A stretch of 64,000 nt of DNA from positions 62,001 to 126,000 of the forward strand of contig NZ_MKTH01000018.1 of NCBI RefSeq assembly GCF_001898175.1, read 5' to 3'. Positions 44,148-53,100 of this stretch are shown here, piece by piece. The DNA is from Cellulomonas sp. 73-92. GTDB lineage: Bacteria > Actinomycetota > Actinomycetes > Actinomycetales > Cellulomonadaceae. Position 1 is the stretch's first letter. Every line of letters begins with the position of its first letter. Below the pieces are notes generated by a model. That model searched no databases. It saw only the letters and a program-made list of their open reading frames with translations, and had not been told where the DNA came from. The translations under genes were made by a program, and so were the position numbers.

Positions 44148-45467
44148 GTGACTGTGACCGAGCCGGCATCCGGCGACACCAGGCGGCTGCGCTGCGCCCT
44201 CTTCGTGGACTTCGACAACGTGCTCATCGGGCTGCAGCAGCTCGACGCGCGGCTCGCCGACCGCTTCGCGACCGACCCCGGGCACTGGCTGGGCGAGCTG
44301 GCCACCGGGGCCGACGACGACGGCACGTTCACCCGCCGCTTCCTCGTCCTCAACTGCTACCTCAACCCGGCGCGGTTCTCCGAGTTCCGGCCGCACTTCA
44401 CGCGGGCGGGCTTCCAGGTGGTCGACTGCCCGTCGCTGACGCAGCAGGGCAAGTCGAGCGCCGACATCAACCTGGTCCTCGACGCGGTCGACGCCCTGGC
44501 GGCCCCGACGCGGTACGACGAGTTCGTCATCCTCTCGGCCGACGCCGACTTCACGCCGCTGATCCAGCGCTGCCGCGCCAACGACCGGCGGGTCACCGTC
44601 GTCACGGCGAGCCCCGCCGCCAGCGCCTACCGGGCCGTCGCGGACACCGTGATGGACGCCACCGCCTTCGTCGAGCTCGTCACCCAGACCGGCGCCCTCG
44701 CCGGCGAGGACGCCTCCGGAACGGCACCGACGATCGCCGTCCCGGCGCAGCGGGCACCCGAGCCCTCGGGCGAGGCCAGGACGGCCGCCGCGCCGAAGCG
44801 ACCGGCCTCGTCGGCGGGCTCGCAGAAGGGACGCCGCGCCATCGTGCGGCTGCTGCAGACCGCCGACCGCCCGGTCCCCCTGTCCGCCGCGGCCCAGGCG
44901 GCCCAGCAGGCCGACCCGAACCTGCCGGGCTCGAAGTGGGAGTCGGCCGGCACGTTCAGCGCCTGGCTGGCACGCGAGCTCCCGGACCTGCGGACGACGA
45001 AGGAGCAGCCCGGCGGCTACGTCTGGGACCCGACGCGGTTCGACGACGCCGACCTGCCGGCCGCCCCCGCCAGCCCGAAGGACGTCACCGAGGTCCAGCA
45101 GCGCGTCATCAGGGTCACCGACATCCCGGGGCTCACCCAGGCGACGTACGGGGTGCTGCTCGGCCGGCTCGCCGCCGACGTCCACACCCACCCCTTCGAC
45201 ACCACCGCCACCGCCCGCCGCGTGTACGAGGCCTGCCAGAAGGCGGGCGCCAAGGTCGGCCAGGCGACCGTGCGCCAGGTGATCGCCGGGATCCTCTACT
45301 CCGGTCTCAAGCTGACGGCCAGCAAGCCCGACGCCCGCCAGCTGGCCAAGGCCTGGGCGGACAACGTCATCGGCCTGTGCCGCGGGGCGCAGATGCAGCT
45401 GAGCAAGGCCGACGAGAAGAACATCCGCACGTGGGTGACCGGCGGGCTCCTCGAACCGTCTCACTGA
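44148..45467 (+). CDS. NYN domain / OST-HTH (LOTUS) RNA-processing-like protein
   Basis: 439-residue protein. N-terminal NYN (PIN-like) nuclease domain, about 14-175, with acidic metal ligands in ALFVDFDNVLIG (D21, D23), SSADINLVLDAVDAL and EFVILSADADFTPLIQRCRA. An Ala/Pro linker then leads to an OST-HTH/LOTUS domain at about 225-300 (IVRLLQTADRPVPLSAAAQA, KWESAGTFSAWLARELPDL), and a second helical domain ends the protein. Known NYN-LOTUS proteins act on RNA; the target here is unknown. GTG at 44148 (VTVTEPAS), with GTG 44154 possible. The 3' end overlaps the convergent hydrolase by seven bases. Confidence 0.9.
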   Translation: MTVTEPASGDTRRLRCALFVDFDNVLIGLQQLDARLADRFATDPGHWLGELATGADDDGTFTRRFLVLNCYLNPARFSEFRPHFTRAGFQVVDCPSLTQQGKSSADINLVLDAVDALAAPTRYDEFVILSADADFTPLIQRCRANDRRVTVVTASPAASAYRAVADTVMDATAFVELVTQTGALAGEDASGTAPTIAVPAQRAPEPSGEARTAAAPKRPASSAGSQKGRRAIVRLLQTADRPVPLSAAAQAAQQADPNLPGSKWESAGTFSAWLARELPDLRTTKEQPGGYVWDPTRFDDADLPAAPASPKDVTEVQQRVIRVTDIPGLTQATYGVLLGRLAADVHTHPFDTTATARRVYEACQKAGAKVGQATVRQVIAGILYSGLKLTASKPDARQLAKAWADNVIGLCRGAQMQLSKADEKNIRTWVTGGLLEPSH

Positions 45468-46150
45468 CCGTCGAGGAAGTGCTCCACGAGGCGGGCCAGC
45501 GGCTTGGGGTGCGTGATCGGCAGCATGTGACCGGCGCGCTCCACCGTGGCCAGCCGCGCGTTCGGCAGGCTCGTCGCGATGAGCCGGCTGTGCCGGGGCC
45601 GGACCACGTCGCGCCGGCCGACGACGACCAGCGCGGGGATGTCGACCCGCACGAGGTCGGACGGCTCGATGTGGGGGTCCTCCGTCATCAGCGCCAGCCG
45701 CTCCGCGAGGGCCTGCGCCCGCGGGTGGGCGGCGAGGCGCACGGCGCGGTGAAGCAGGCGCGTCGAGGCCAGGCTCGACGCCCGCAGGCCGTCCGGGAAC
45801 AGGTTGGCGCCGACGACGACGAGCCGCCCGATCCGCCCGGTGTGCCGCAGCGCCAGCTCGAGGGCGATGTTCCCGCCGTCGGAGAAGCCGAGCAGGTCGA
45901 CGCTCGCCAGCGCGAGCGCCGCGAGGGCGTCGTCGACGTCGTCGGCCATCCGGGCGATCGTCAGCGGCCCGTCGCCGCGGGGCGACCCGCCGCCGCCGCG
46001 CGAGTCCAGCGCCACCAGCCGGTGGTGCGGCGCCAGGATCGGCACCATCCGGTCGAAGACGTGGTGCGTCTCGCCGTTGCCGTGGAGCAGCACGAGGGCG
46101 CGGCCGTGGCCCGTCTGCTCGGCCCACAGAGGCCCGGCCATCACACCCAC
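45461..46150 (-). CDS. Alpha/beta hydrolase
   Basis: 229-residue alpha/beta-hydrolase fold enzyme. Oxyanion-side motif LVLLHGNGETHHVFDR, nucleophile serine in VDLLGFSDGGNIALELAL (GFSDG), acid in VVGRRDVV and catalytic histidine in RAGHMLPITHP. Substrate unknown; esterase or C-C hydrolase-like. GTG at 46150 is given, but GTG 46144 or ATG 46141 (MAGPLWAEQTG) are equally good starts. Convergent with the NYN gene, overlapping by seven bases. Confidence 0.88.
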   Translation of the reverse strand: MGVMAGPLWAEQTGHGRALVLLHGNGETHHVFDRMVPILAPHHRLVALDSRGGGGSPRGDGPLTIARMADDVDDALAALALASVDLLGFSDGGNIALELALRHTGRIGRLVVVGANLFPDGLRASSLASTRLLHRAVRLAAHPRAQALAERLALMTEDPHIEPSDLVRVDIPALVVVGRRDVVRPRHSRLIATSLPNARLATVERAGHMLPITHPKPLARLVEHFLDGQ

Positions 46151-46225
46151 GACTCGACCTTAGGCACGTTCCCCGACGAACCTCGAGGAACGCCCGGGAT
46201 CGGGCGCGGCGCTCACCGCACGGCG

Positions 46226-47359
46226 TCAGGCGCCGCGGCGGAGCTCCACCAGCACCTCGTCGTGCGCGGTCTGGGGGAACATGTCCAGCAGCCGGCCCCG
46301 AACCGGCCGCAGCGACGGCATCGCCGCCAGGTCCGTGGCCAGGGACTCCGCGTGGCACGACGAGTAGAGGACGCGGGGCACCCCGGACGCCTCGAGCCAG
46401 CCCGCGAGGGCCGCACCGATCCCCCGCCGGGGCGGGTTAACGACGACGACCTCGGGCACGTCGGCGGCCGGTGCGCCCAGCGCGAACGCGGTCGCGTCCC
46501 CGGCGACGAACTCGGCGTCCAGCCCGGCGGACGCCGCCGACGAACGGGCACCGGCGACGGCGGCCTCGCTCGTCTCGACACCGAGCACGCGCGCCCGGGT
46601 CGCGGCGGCCGCGTGCAGCGCGAAGCCGCCCACCCCGCAGTAGAGGTCCCAGAGGGACGCGGGCGGATCGTCGGCCAGCCAGGTGGCCGCCTGCCGGTAG
46701 AGGGCGGCCGCCACGGCCGAGTTCGTCTGGAAGAAGCCCTGCGGGCGCAGCCACAGGTCGATGCCGCCCAGCCGCATCCGCAGCGCCGACGCCTCCGTGA
46801 GGAGGATCTCGCGCTCGCCCTCGAGGAGGGCGGCGTGCGCGGGCAGCACGTTGACCGAGGCGACCGCGACCTGCGGCAGCTCGGCCAGCAGCGCCGGCAG
46901 GTGCTTGCGGATCCGCGCCAGCGACTCGGTGGAGCGGAGCACGAACCGGACCATGAGCTCGCCGTCGGGCGACACCGTCACCAGGAGGTGCTTGAGCTCG
47001 CCGGACCGTTCCGGCACGGCGTACGGGACCAGCCCGGCACGGGTGACGAACGCGGCCAGCACCGGGAACGTCGCCGCGAGCCGCTCCTCGTACAGCAGGC
47101 AGTCCTGCAGGTCGACGCCGCGGTGGTCCACGTCGAGGATGCCGAGCGTCGGCGCGTCGAGGGTGCCGCCGACCACGAGCTTCGCCTTGTTCCGGTACCC
47201 GGCCGGGGCGCTGGGCACCGGCGCCTCCCAGGCGATGTCGCCGAACGGCGCCAGCAGCCCCGCGGTGTGCGCGGCCTTGCCGGCGAGCTGCTCGTGGTAC
47301 GGGACCGCGAGCAGCGTGCACGAACGGCAGCGGCCGTCGTCGTACGCAGGGCAGAACAC
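46226..47359 (-). CDS. rlmC: 23S rRNA (uracil-5-)-methyltransferase, RlmC/TrmA family
   Basis: 377-residue SAM-dependent m5U methyltransferase. The Fe-S cysteines follow the RlmC spacing right at the N terminus: C3, C11, C14 (VFCPAYDDGRCRSC) and a fourth in VDLQDCLLYEE. The catalytic core has FFQTNSAVAAALY, SAM loop LWDLYCGVGGFALHA, VVVNPPRRGIG and the nucleophile cysteine in VLYSSCHAESLATDL. GTG 47359 is preferred because RlmC begins almost at the first cysteine and the length (375 in E. coli) then fits; GTG 47383 is the alternative. TrmA is unlikely given the Fe-S cluster. Confidence 0.9.
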   Translation of the reverse strand: MFCPAYDDGRCRSCTLLAVPYHEQLAGKAAHTAGLLAPFGDIAWEAPVPSAPAGYRNKAKLVVGGTLDAPTLGILDVDHRGVDLQDCLLYEERLAATFPVLAAFVTRAGLVPYAVPERSGELKHLLVTVSPDGELMVRFVLRSTESLARIRKHLPALLAELPQVAVASVNVLPAHAALLEGEREILLTEASALRMRLGGIDLWLRPQGFFQTNSAVAAALYRQAATWLADDPPASLWDLYCGVGGFALHAAAATRARVLGVETSEAAVAGARSSAASAGLDAEFVAGDATAFALGAPAADVPEVVVVNPPRRGIGAALAGWLEASGVPRVLYSSCHAESLATDLAAMPSLRPVRGRLLDMFPQTAHDEVLVELRRGA

Positions 47360-47453
47360 CCCCCGAGCGTACGGAACGACCACGGGACGGACGGCCCGCG
47401 GGCGGCCCGCGGCCCCGGCGCAGGATGGGGCCGACGACGACGAAGGAGACCTC

Positions 47454-48386
47454 ATGGTGCGGATCGGCGACTCGGACCTGGACGTCCTGCCGCTGGCGGT
47501 GGGCGGGAACGTGTTCGGCTGGACGGCCGACGAGCCGACGAGCTTCGCGCTGCTCGACGCGTTCGCGGAGGCACCCGGGCTGTCGATCGACACCGCCGAC
47601 GGGTACAACCGGTGGGTTCCCGGCCACGTCGGCGGCGAGAGCGAGGCGATCATCGGCCATTGGCTCGCCGCCCGCCCGGGCAAGCGCGACGACGTGGTGA
47701 TCGCGACGAAGGCCGGCCGGCACGCCGACCTGCAAGGCCTCGCCCCCGCGACGGTCGCCGCCGCGGCGCGTGCCTCCCTGGCGCGCCTGGGCACCGATCG
47801 CATCGACCTGTACTGGGCACACTTCGACGACCCGGAGGTGCCGCTGGAGGAGACCGCCGCCGCGTTCTCGCGGCTCGTCGACGAGGGCCTGGTGCGCTGG
47901 ATCGGCCTCTCGAACTACTCGGCCGAGCGGATCGACGAGTGGTTCGCGATCGCGGCGCGGGACCACCTGCACGCGCCCGTAGCGCACCAGCCCGGCTACA
48001 GCCTGGTCGAGCGCGGGTTCGAGACCGGCACGCGCGACGCCGCCGCCCGCCACCACCTCGGGGTGCTGCCCTACTACGCCCTGGCCTCCGGGTTCCTCTC
48101 GGGCAAGTACCGCCCCGGCCACCAGCCGGAGGGAGAGCGCCTGGGCCGGGCCTCGCAGTACTTCACCGAGCGGGGCTGGCGCGTGCTCGCGACGCTCGAC
48201 GAGGTCGCCGCGGCGCACGGCGCCGCGGTGGCGTCGGTCGCCCTGGCCTGGCTGCGGGCGCAGCCGACCGTGGTGGCACCGATCGCCTCGGCGAGCCGGG
48301 TGGACCAGGTGCCGGCCCTCCTCGCGTCGACCACGCTCGAGCTGACCCCCGACGAGCTCGCCGCCCTGACGTCCGCCTCCGCCTGA
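47454..48386 (+). CDS. Aldo/keto reductase
   Basis: 310-residue NADPH-dependent oxidoreductase with a TIM barrel. The tetrad is visible: D and Y in SIDTADGYN (about 45-53), K in VVIATKAGRH and H in IDLYWAHFDDPEVPLEE. WIGLSNYSAERI, QPGYSLVERGFE and the cofactor-binding VVAPIASASRVDQVPALL are typical of the group related to YajO/AKR11. Substrate unknown. ATG 47454 with GAAGGAGA at 47442-47449. Divergent from rlmC. Confidence 0.94.
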   Translation: MVRIGDSDLDVLPLAVGGNVFGWTADEPTSFALLDAFAEAPGLSIDTADGYNRWVPGHVGGESEAIIGHWLAARPGKRDDVVIATKAGRHADLQGLAPATVAAAARASLARLGTDRIDLYWAHFDDPEVPLEETAAAFSRLVDEGLVRWIGLSNYSAERIDEWFAIAARDHLHAPVAHQPGYSLVERGFETGTRDAAARHHLGVLPYYALASGFLSGKYRPGHQPEGERLGRASQYFTERGWRVLATLDEVAAAHGAAVASVALAWLRAQPTVVAPIASASRVDQVPALLASTTLELTPDELAALTSASA

Positions 48387-48433
48387 CCCTGAGCCCGCCC
48401 GCCTCCCCGCCCCCGGACTCGCCGCCCACCTCT

Positions 48434-48514
48434 GCCGAGCGCCCACCTCGTCACCCAGACCGGGCCTTCCGACGTCCGCAAGGCACGGTTTCGGCGATGA
48501 AGTGGGCGCTCGGC
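48434..48514. repeat. Palindromic element, copy 3 (upstream of secA2-like gene)
   Basis: Arms 48434-48452 and 48496-48514 match at about 17 of 19 bases with the core GCCGAGCGCC[C]AC seen at 18520 and 19587. The spacer is 43 bases. It lies 31 bases before the SecA-like start, in its probable promoter region. Confidence 0.78.
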
Positions 48515-48545
48515 GGTGCGCGTCACGGCCGGTAGCGTCGGCGGG

Positions 48546-50678
48546 GTGCGGCTGACGCAGTGGGTGGGCGAGCAGGACGAGCGGACGGCACTGCGCCGGC
48601 TTCGTCGGGCGCTGCCGCGCCGGGGCGACGCCGGCACCGCCCTGGGCCGCACCCGCGCCGAGCTCGACGAGATCGTCCGGCGAACGCTGGGCCTCGAGGT
48701 GCACGACGAGCAGTGGCTGGCCGTCCTCGCGATGCAGGACGGACGGGTCGTCGACCTCGACACCGGCGAGGGCAAGACGCTCGTCGGCGCGCTGGCCGCG
48801 GTGCTGGCGGTGCGCGACGGACGGCGCCTCCACGTCGCCACGGTCAACGACTACCTCGCGGCGCGCGACGCGCAGTGGATGCGCCCCGTCTACGAGGCCG
48901 CCGGCGTGAGCGTCGCCTCGGTCACGTCGCTCACGCCGCCCGACGAGCGCCGCGCCGCCTACCGCCACGACGTCGTCTACGCCCCGCTGACCGAGATCGG
49001 CTTCGACCTGCTGCGCGACGGCCTCGTCGAACGCCCGGCCGACCGGGTCCTCGACGGCCTCGACCACCTGGCCGTCGACGAGATCGACGCCCTCCTCGTG
49101 GACCAGGCGCGGATCCCCCTGGTCATCGCGGGCGCGTGGGGCGAGCGCGAGGGCGACCTCGCGGTGCGGGCCGCCGAGGTGGTCGAGGCCCTCACCCCGG
49201 GGGACGACTTCGAGGTCGACGAGGGCCGCACGGCCGTGTGGCTCACCGAGCGCGGCACGCGCCGCGTCGAGCGGTCGTTCGGGGGGATCCGGCTGTACGA
49301 CGAGGGCGGCGCACCGACCCTGACGGCCGTCAACCTCGCGCTGCACGCCCGCGAGCTCGTCGTGCGCGACGTGGACTACCTCGTCGTGGACGGCGCCGTC
49401 AAGCTCGTCGACATCGCCCGGGGCCGCGTCGCGCACCAGCGGCGCTGGCCCGACGGGCTGCAGGAGGCGGTCGAGGTCCGCGAGCGCCTGCAGCGGTCGG
49501 AGGCGGGCGTCGTCCTCGACCAGACGACCGTGCCGGCACTGACGCTCGCCTACCGCTCCGTGACCGGCATGAGCGGCACCGCCGCCGGCGCCCGGGAGGA
49601 GCTCGACACGCTGTACCGGCTCCAGGTGGTGCGGATCGCACCGCACCGGCCGTGCGTGCGGAAGGACGAGCCGGTGTGCGTCTACGCCGGCGCGCAGGAC
49701 GCGGACCGGGGCCTCGTCGCGCGCGCCGCGCAGGCGCACCGGTCCGGCCGGCCGGTGCTGGTCGGCACGCAGTCGGTCGCGGCGTCCGAGCAGGTCGCGG
49801 CGCTGCTGGACGAGGCGGGCGTGCCGAACGTCGTGCTCAACGCGAAGAACGACGCGGCCGAGGCGCACCTCGTCGCCCGCGCCGGTGAGGTCGGCACCGT
49901 CACGGTGTCGACGCAGATGGCCGGGCGCGGCACGGACATCCGGCTCGGCCCGGGGGCCGCGGAGGCCGGCGGCCTGCTCGTGCTGGCGCGGGGCCTCTAC
50001 CCGAGCTCACGCCTCGACGACCAGCTCCGGGGCCGCTCCGGCCGGCAGGGCGACCCCGGCGGCTCCGCGGTCTACGCCGCGCTGGACGACGAGGTCGTCG
50101 CGACCGCCGCCGACGCGGACTGGTCGGGGCAGGCCGGGCCGGACGGGCTGGTGGCGGCGCGCTCCGCCCGCGCGCTCGTCCTGCACGCGCAGAAGGTGGC
50201 CGAAGGCTCCGACCTGGCGACGCTGCAGGAGACGTGGCGCTACCACGCCGTGGTCGCCGCGCAGCGCGCGGCCGTCCAGGCGGAGCGCGGGCGGATCCTC
50301 GAGCGGGACGACGACCTGTGGCGTGCGGTGCGGCTCGCCGTCCTGGACCGCGCGTGGAGCGACCACCTCGGCCTGCTGACGGACCTGCGCGAGTCGGTCC
50401 ACCTGCGCGTCGTGGCGCGGATGAACCCGTGGCTGAGCTTCAACCACGACGCCGAGGAGGCGTTCGCCACCCTGCTCGACGATGCCCGCGACGAGGCGGA
50501 CCGCCTCGTCACCGGCACCCCCGACGCGACGAGCCTCGCCGACCTGGGGTTGCGCCGGCCGTCCGCGACGTGGACCTACCTGGTCCACGACATGGTGCTG
50601 GGAGACGACGTCGATCGCGCGACCCGCGCGCTGCGACGCCGCCTCGGGCGCCTCACAGGTCGCGACGAAGCCGGGTGA
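48546..50678 (+). CDS. secA2: Accessory preprotein translocase SecA-like ATPase (SecA2 type)
   Basis: 710-residue SecA homologue, clearly shorter than the about 900-residue housekeeping SecA1. DEAD motor 1: VVDLDTGEGKTLVGALAA (Walker A at 73-78) and HVATVNDYLAARDAQWM; Walker B region HLAVDEIDALLVDQARIPL (DEVD is DEID). Motor 2: TGMSGTA, TVSTQMAGRGTDIRLG and LRGRSGRQGDPGGS. The C-terminal zinc-binding tail of SecA1 is absent. It probably exports a small set of proteins; no obvious cargo or accessory SecY is adjacent. GTG 48546 chosen (VRLTQWVGEQDERTALR); ten upstream codons are also open. Confidence 0.88.
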   Translation: MRLTQWVGEQDERTALRRLRRALPRRGDAGTALGRTRAELDEIVRRTLGLEVHDEQWLAVLAMQDGRVVDLDTGEGKTLVGALAAVLAVRDGRRLHVATVNDYLAARDAQWMRPVYEAAGVSVASVTSLTPPDERRAAYRHDVVYAPLTEIGFDLLRDGLVERPADRVLDGLDHLAVDEIDALLVDQARIPLVIAGAWGEREGDLAVRAAEVVEALTPGDDFEVDEGRTAVWLTERGTRRVERSFGGIRLYDEGGAPTLTAVNLALHARELVVRDVDYLVVDGAVKLVDIARGRVAHQRRWPDGLQEAVEVRERLQRSEAGVVLDQTTVPALTLAYRSVTGMSGTAAGAREELDTLYRLQVVRIAPHRPCVRKDEPVCVYAGAQDADRGLVARAAQAHRSGRPVLVGTQSVAASEQVAALLDEAGVPNVVLNAKNDAAEAHLVARAGEVGTVTVSTQMAGRGTDIRLGPGAAEAGGLLVLARGLYPSSRLDDQLRGRSGRQGDPGGSAVYAALDDEVVATAADADWSGQAGPDGLVAARSARALVLHAQKVAEGSDLATLQETWRYHAVVAAQRAAVQAERGRILERDDDLWRAVRLAVLDRAWSDHLGLLTDLRESVHLRVVARMNPWLSFNHDAEEAFATLLDDARDEADRLVTGTPDATSLADLGLRRPSATWTYLVHDMVLGDDVDRATRALRRRLGRLTGRDEAG

Positions 50679-51096
50679 GCGGGATCCCGAAGATCGACGG
50701 CGGCGGCTCGGGCAGATGGTCGTACCCGGCCTCGACCTCGGGGAAGCCGCCCTCCGGGGCCGGCCCGACCCACACCCGCCAGTACTTCCCGTCGTGGTAG
50801 ACCAGGCCGGGCGCCCACAGCACCGCCTTGCCGGCGGCCGCGAGCTGGCCGCGCAGCTCCGCGAGGTGCGACGTCGGCACGAACCCGACGTACCGGTTGC
50901 GCCACTCGATGACCACCCGCTCGGCGGCACCGGTGACGAACTGAGCCTCGATGACGACCGGACCCCCCTTGCCCTCGCCCGGGCGCAGCGCGGAGCGGAT
51001 CGACTGCTGCATCGCCGGTGCTTCGGTCGCGACGAAGCCGCCGGCCACGTCGGCGGAGACGGGCGGAGCGTGGTGCCACGGGGCGCTCGGGTTCAC
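50653..51096 (-). CDS. Hypothetical protein
   Basis: 147-residue soluble protein without a family I can name. It is coherent and coding-like: ALRPGEGKGGPVVIEAQFVT, ERVVIEWRNRYVGFVPTSHL, AVLWAPGLVYHDGKYWRVWV. The middle resembles small beta-rich domains annotated as hypothetical in Micrococcales. GTG start at 51096. Its 3' end overlaps the SecA-like gene by 26 bases on the opposite strand, and it is divergent from the glycosyltransferase gene. Confidence 0.75.
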   Translation of the reverse strand: MNPSAPWHHAPPVSADVAGGFVATEAPAMQQSIRSALRPGEGKGGPVVIEAQFVTGAAERVVIEWRNRYVGFVPTSHLAELRGQLAAAGKAVLWAPGLVYHDGKYWRVWVGPAPEGGFPEVEAGYDHLPEPPPSIFGIPLTRLRRDL

Positions 51097-51210
51097 CCTC
51101 GCATCGTCCCACCGACCGGGCCCGTCCCGTCACCGGAGCGGGCCGCGGGGGTCCGGCTCCCCCCACCGGCGTAACGTCACCAGGGCGGGCGAGCGACGGG
51201 AGCGGGACGC

Positions 51211-52035
51211 GTGACGGTCGAGGCGAGGAGCGGCGCCGGTGCACCGGTCGGCGCGCGCCGCCCACGGGCACGTCTGCGCGTCGTCGTCGTCATCCCCTGC
51301 CTGGACGACGCCGGGTTCCTCGCCGCCTGCCTGGAGGCCCTCGCCCACCAGACACGACGGCCCGACGAGGTGGTCGTCGTCGACAACGGCTCCACCGACG
51401 CCAGCCCGGACGTCGCCCGCCGCGCCGGCGCGACGCTCGCGCACGAGAGGCGCCGCGGCATCTGGCCCGCCGCCGCGCGCGGCTACGACGTCGCCGCACG
51501 CTCGGCCGACGTCATCGCCCGCCTCGACGCCGACTCGGTGCCGCCCGCCGACTGGGTCGAGCGCGTCGCCGGTGCGTTCGAGGCCGACCCCGCCCTGGAC
51601 GTGCTCACCGGCGGCGCCCGGTTCTACGGCGGCAACGCGTTCATGCACTGGGCGGGCGAGCACTGGTACATCGGGGGGATGTACCGGGTGCTGACACCCG
51701 TCTTCGGCCACGCGCCGATCTTCGGGTCGAACTTCGCGATGCGGACCTCGGTGTGGCGGCGGACCCGGGGGCGGGTGCTGCGCCGGGACCCCACGGTGCA
51801 CGACGACCTCGACCTGTCGATCCGGCTGCCGGCGGGCACCCGGGTCCGGTACGACCCGACGCTCGTGATGCCCGTGTCCGCGCGGCCGTTCGCCACGCCC
51901 GGGTCGCTCGGTCTGCGGCTGCGGAAGGCCTACGTCACGTTCCGTGCGACGTGGCCCGCGGGGGCGCCGTGGGTCAAGCGGGCCTGGGGACGGCGCACGA
52001 CGAACCCGGCGCGCGAGCGCGTCCGCCTGCCGTAG
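51211..52035 (+). CDS. Glycosyltransferase family 2
   Basis: 274-residue GT-A fold glycosyltransferase using a nucleotide sugar. Motifs: VVVVIPCLDDAGFLAACLEA (about 23-42), VVVDNGSTDASPDVA, the metal/nucleotide aspartates in VIARLDADSVPPADWVE, acceptor region IFGSNFAMRTSVW and the late acidic motif VHDDLDLSIRL. No membrane segment; it probably works on the inner face of the membrane on lipid- or wall-linked glycans. GTG start. Convergent with an alpha/beta hydrolase, three bases apart. Confidence 0.92.
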   Translation: MTVEARSGAGAPVGARRPRARLRVVVVIPCLDDAGFLAACLEALAHQTRRPDEVVVVDNGSTDASPDVARRAGATLAHERRRGIWPAAARGYDVAARSADVIARLDADSVPPADWVERVAGAFEADPALDVLTGGARFYGGNAFMHWAGEHWYIGGMYRVLTPVFGHAPIFGSNFAMRTSVWRRTRGRVLRRDPTVHDDLDLSIRLPAGTRVRYDPTLVMPVSARPFATPGSLGLRLRKAYVTFRATWPAGAPWVKRAWGRRTTNPARERVRLP

Positions 52036-52038
52036 CGG

Positions 52039-52938
52039 CTACGCGCGACCGGCGGCGTCCGCCGCCGCGAGGAACGCCAGCACGTCGGCCGCCATCTGCC
52101 GGGGCGTGGTCTCCACGGGCGAGTGGCCCGTCGCGTAGAGCCGCACCTGCGCGCCGACCCGCTCGGCGAACGCCCGGTGCCGCGCCGCGGTCCACAGGTC
52201 GCCGTGACCCGCCGTGACCAGGGTCGGGATGCCGCTGACCAGGAGCTTGTCCTCCACGTCGGGCACGTGCATCAGCGCCGCCATCGCGTCGACCACCGAC
52301 TCCGGGCGGGTGTACCGCAACCGGTGGCTCACCAGGCGGTACCGCGCGCTCGTCGTCCGGTTGAGGTTCCACCGCACGCCCCACGTCATGAGGCCGGCAG
52401 CCCCGCGCGCCCGGATGACGCGCCCCAGCGGGCCGATGATCCGCACCTTCGCCAGCGCGTTGCCGGCCACCGGCGGCGCCGACACGAGGGTGAGGCTGCG
52501 CACCCACTCGCGGCGCCGCACGACGAGCTGGGCGGCGACGACGCCCGCGAACGAGTAGCCGATGAGGTGCGCCGGTCCGTAGGCGTCCAGCAAGGCCTCG
52601 GCGTCCGCCAGGTGCAGCGCAAGGTCGTACCGGCCACCGGGCTTCGGGCCGGCCGCGTGCGACTGGTACTGCCCGGCGAGGTCGACGGCGATCACGCGGT
52701 AGCCCGCGCGCGCGAGCAGGGGCGCCACGAGGGCGAAGTCCTCCTTGGACCCGGTCACGCCGGGCAGGGCGAGCACCGGCACCCCGCCGGCCGGCCCCCA
52801 CTCCGCGGCGGCCAGCGTGCCGCTCGGGGCGTCGAACGTGCCCAGCCGCGTGCCCTGCGGCAGCGTCACCCAGTCGAAGTCACGGATCTGCTCGGGCGTC
52901 GGCCAGCCGTCGTCCCCCGGGACGAGCACCCCGCCCAT
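52039..52938 (-). CDS. Alpha/beta hydrolase
   Basis: 299-residue alpha/beta-hydrolase. VPVLALPGVTGSKEDFALVA near 60, VIAVDLAGQYQS, nucleophile serine in LIGYSFAGVVAAQLVV (GYSFA, the last glycine of GxSxG being alanine), acid region LVTAGHGDLWTAA and histidine in YATGHSPVETTP. Substrate unknown. ATG 52938 (MGGVLVPGDDGWP) chosen; an upstream in-frame start at 53001 would add an Arg-rich leader of 21 residues. Divergent from the LuxR-type gene. Confidence 0.88.
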   Translation of the reverse strand: MGGVLVPGDDGWPTPEQIRDFDWVTLPQGTRLGTFDAPSGTLAAAEWGPAGGVPVLALPGVTGSKEDFALVAPLLARAGYRVIAVDLAGQYQSHAAGPKPGGRYDLALHLADAEALLDAYGPAHLIGYSFAGVVAAQLVVRRREWVRSLTLVSAPPVAGNALAKVRIIGPLGRVIRARGAAGLMTWGVRWNLNRTTSARYRLVSHRLRYTRPESVVDAMAALMHVPDVEDKLLVSGIPTLVTAGHGDLWTAARHRAFAERVGAQVRLYATGHSPVETTPRQMAADVLAFLAAADAAGRA

Positions 52939-53085
52939 CACGCCGTCGCCCTCCGTCCTGGTGGCCACCGCACCTGCGCGGCGCGAGGCTACCCGCTTCA
53001 CGCACAGCGCACAGGGGGCGCCCCGTTGTTCCCGCCCAGCGCTCGCCGGGTTGCTGAACGGGTGTCACCATCATGAGGCGGGTGA

Positions 53086-53100
53086 CGTGCCACTGGCACG
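53086..53100. promoter_or_regulatory. Perfect palindrome upstream of the LuxR-type gene
   Basis: CGTGCCACTGGCACG, seven-base arms around one base, 12 bases before the regulator ATG. Just upstream GTCACC (53064-53069) and GGTGAC (53081-53086) form a second inverted pair. Candidate binding site for the encoded regulator. Confidence 0.55.

Noticed and set aside
44936..49868. Long overlapping open frames on both strands (about 1140-1200 codons)
   Set aside because: They cross several well-identified genes (hydrolase, rlmC, aldo/keto reductase, secA2-like) and show only Arg/Gly/Ala-rich composition.
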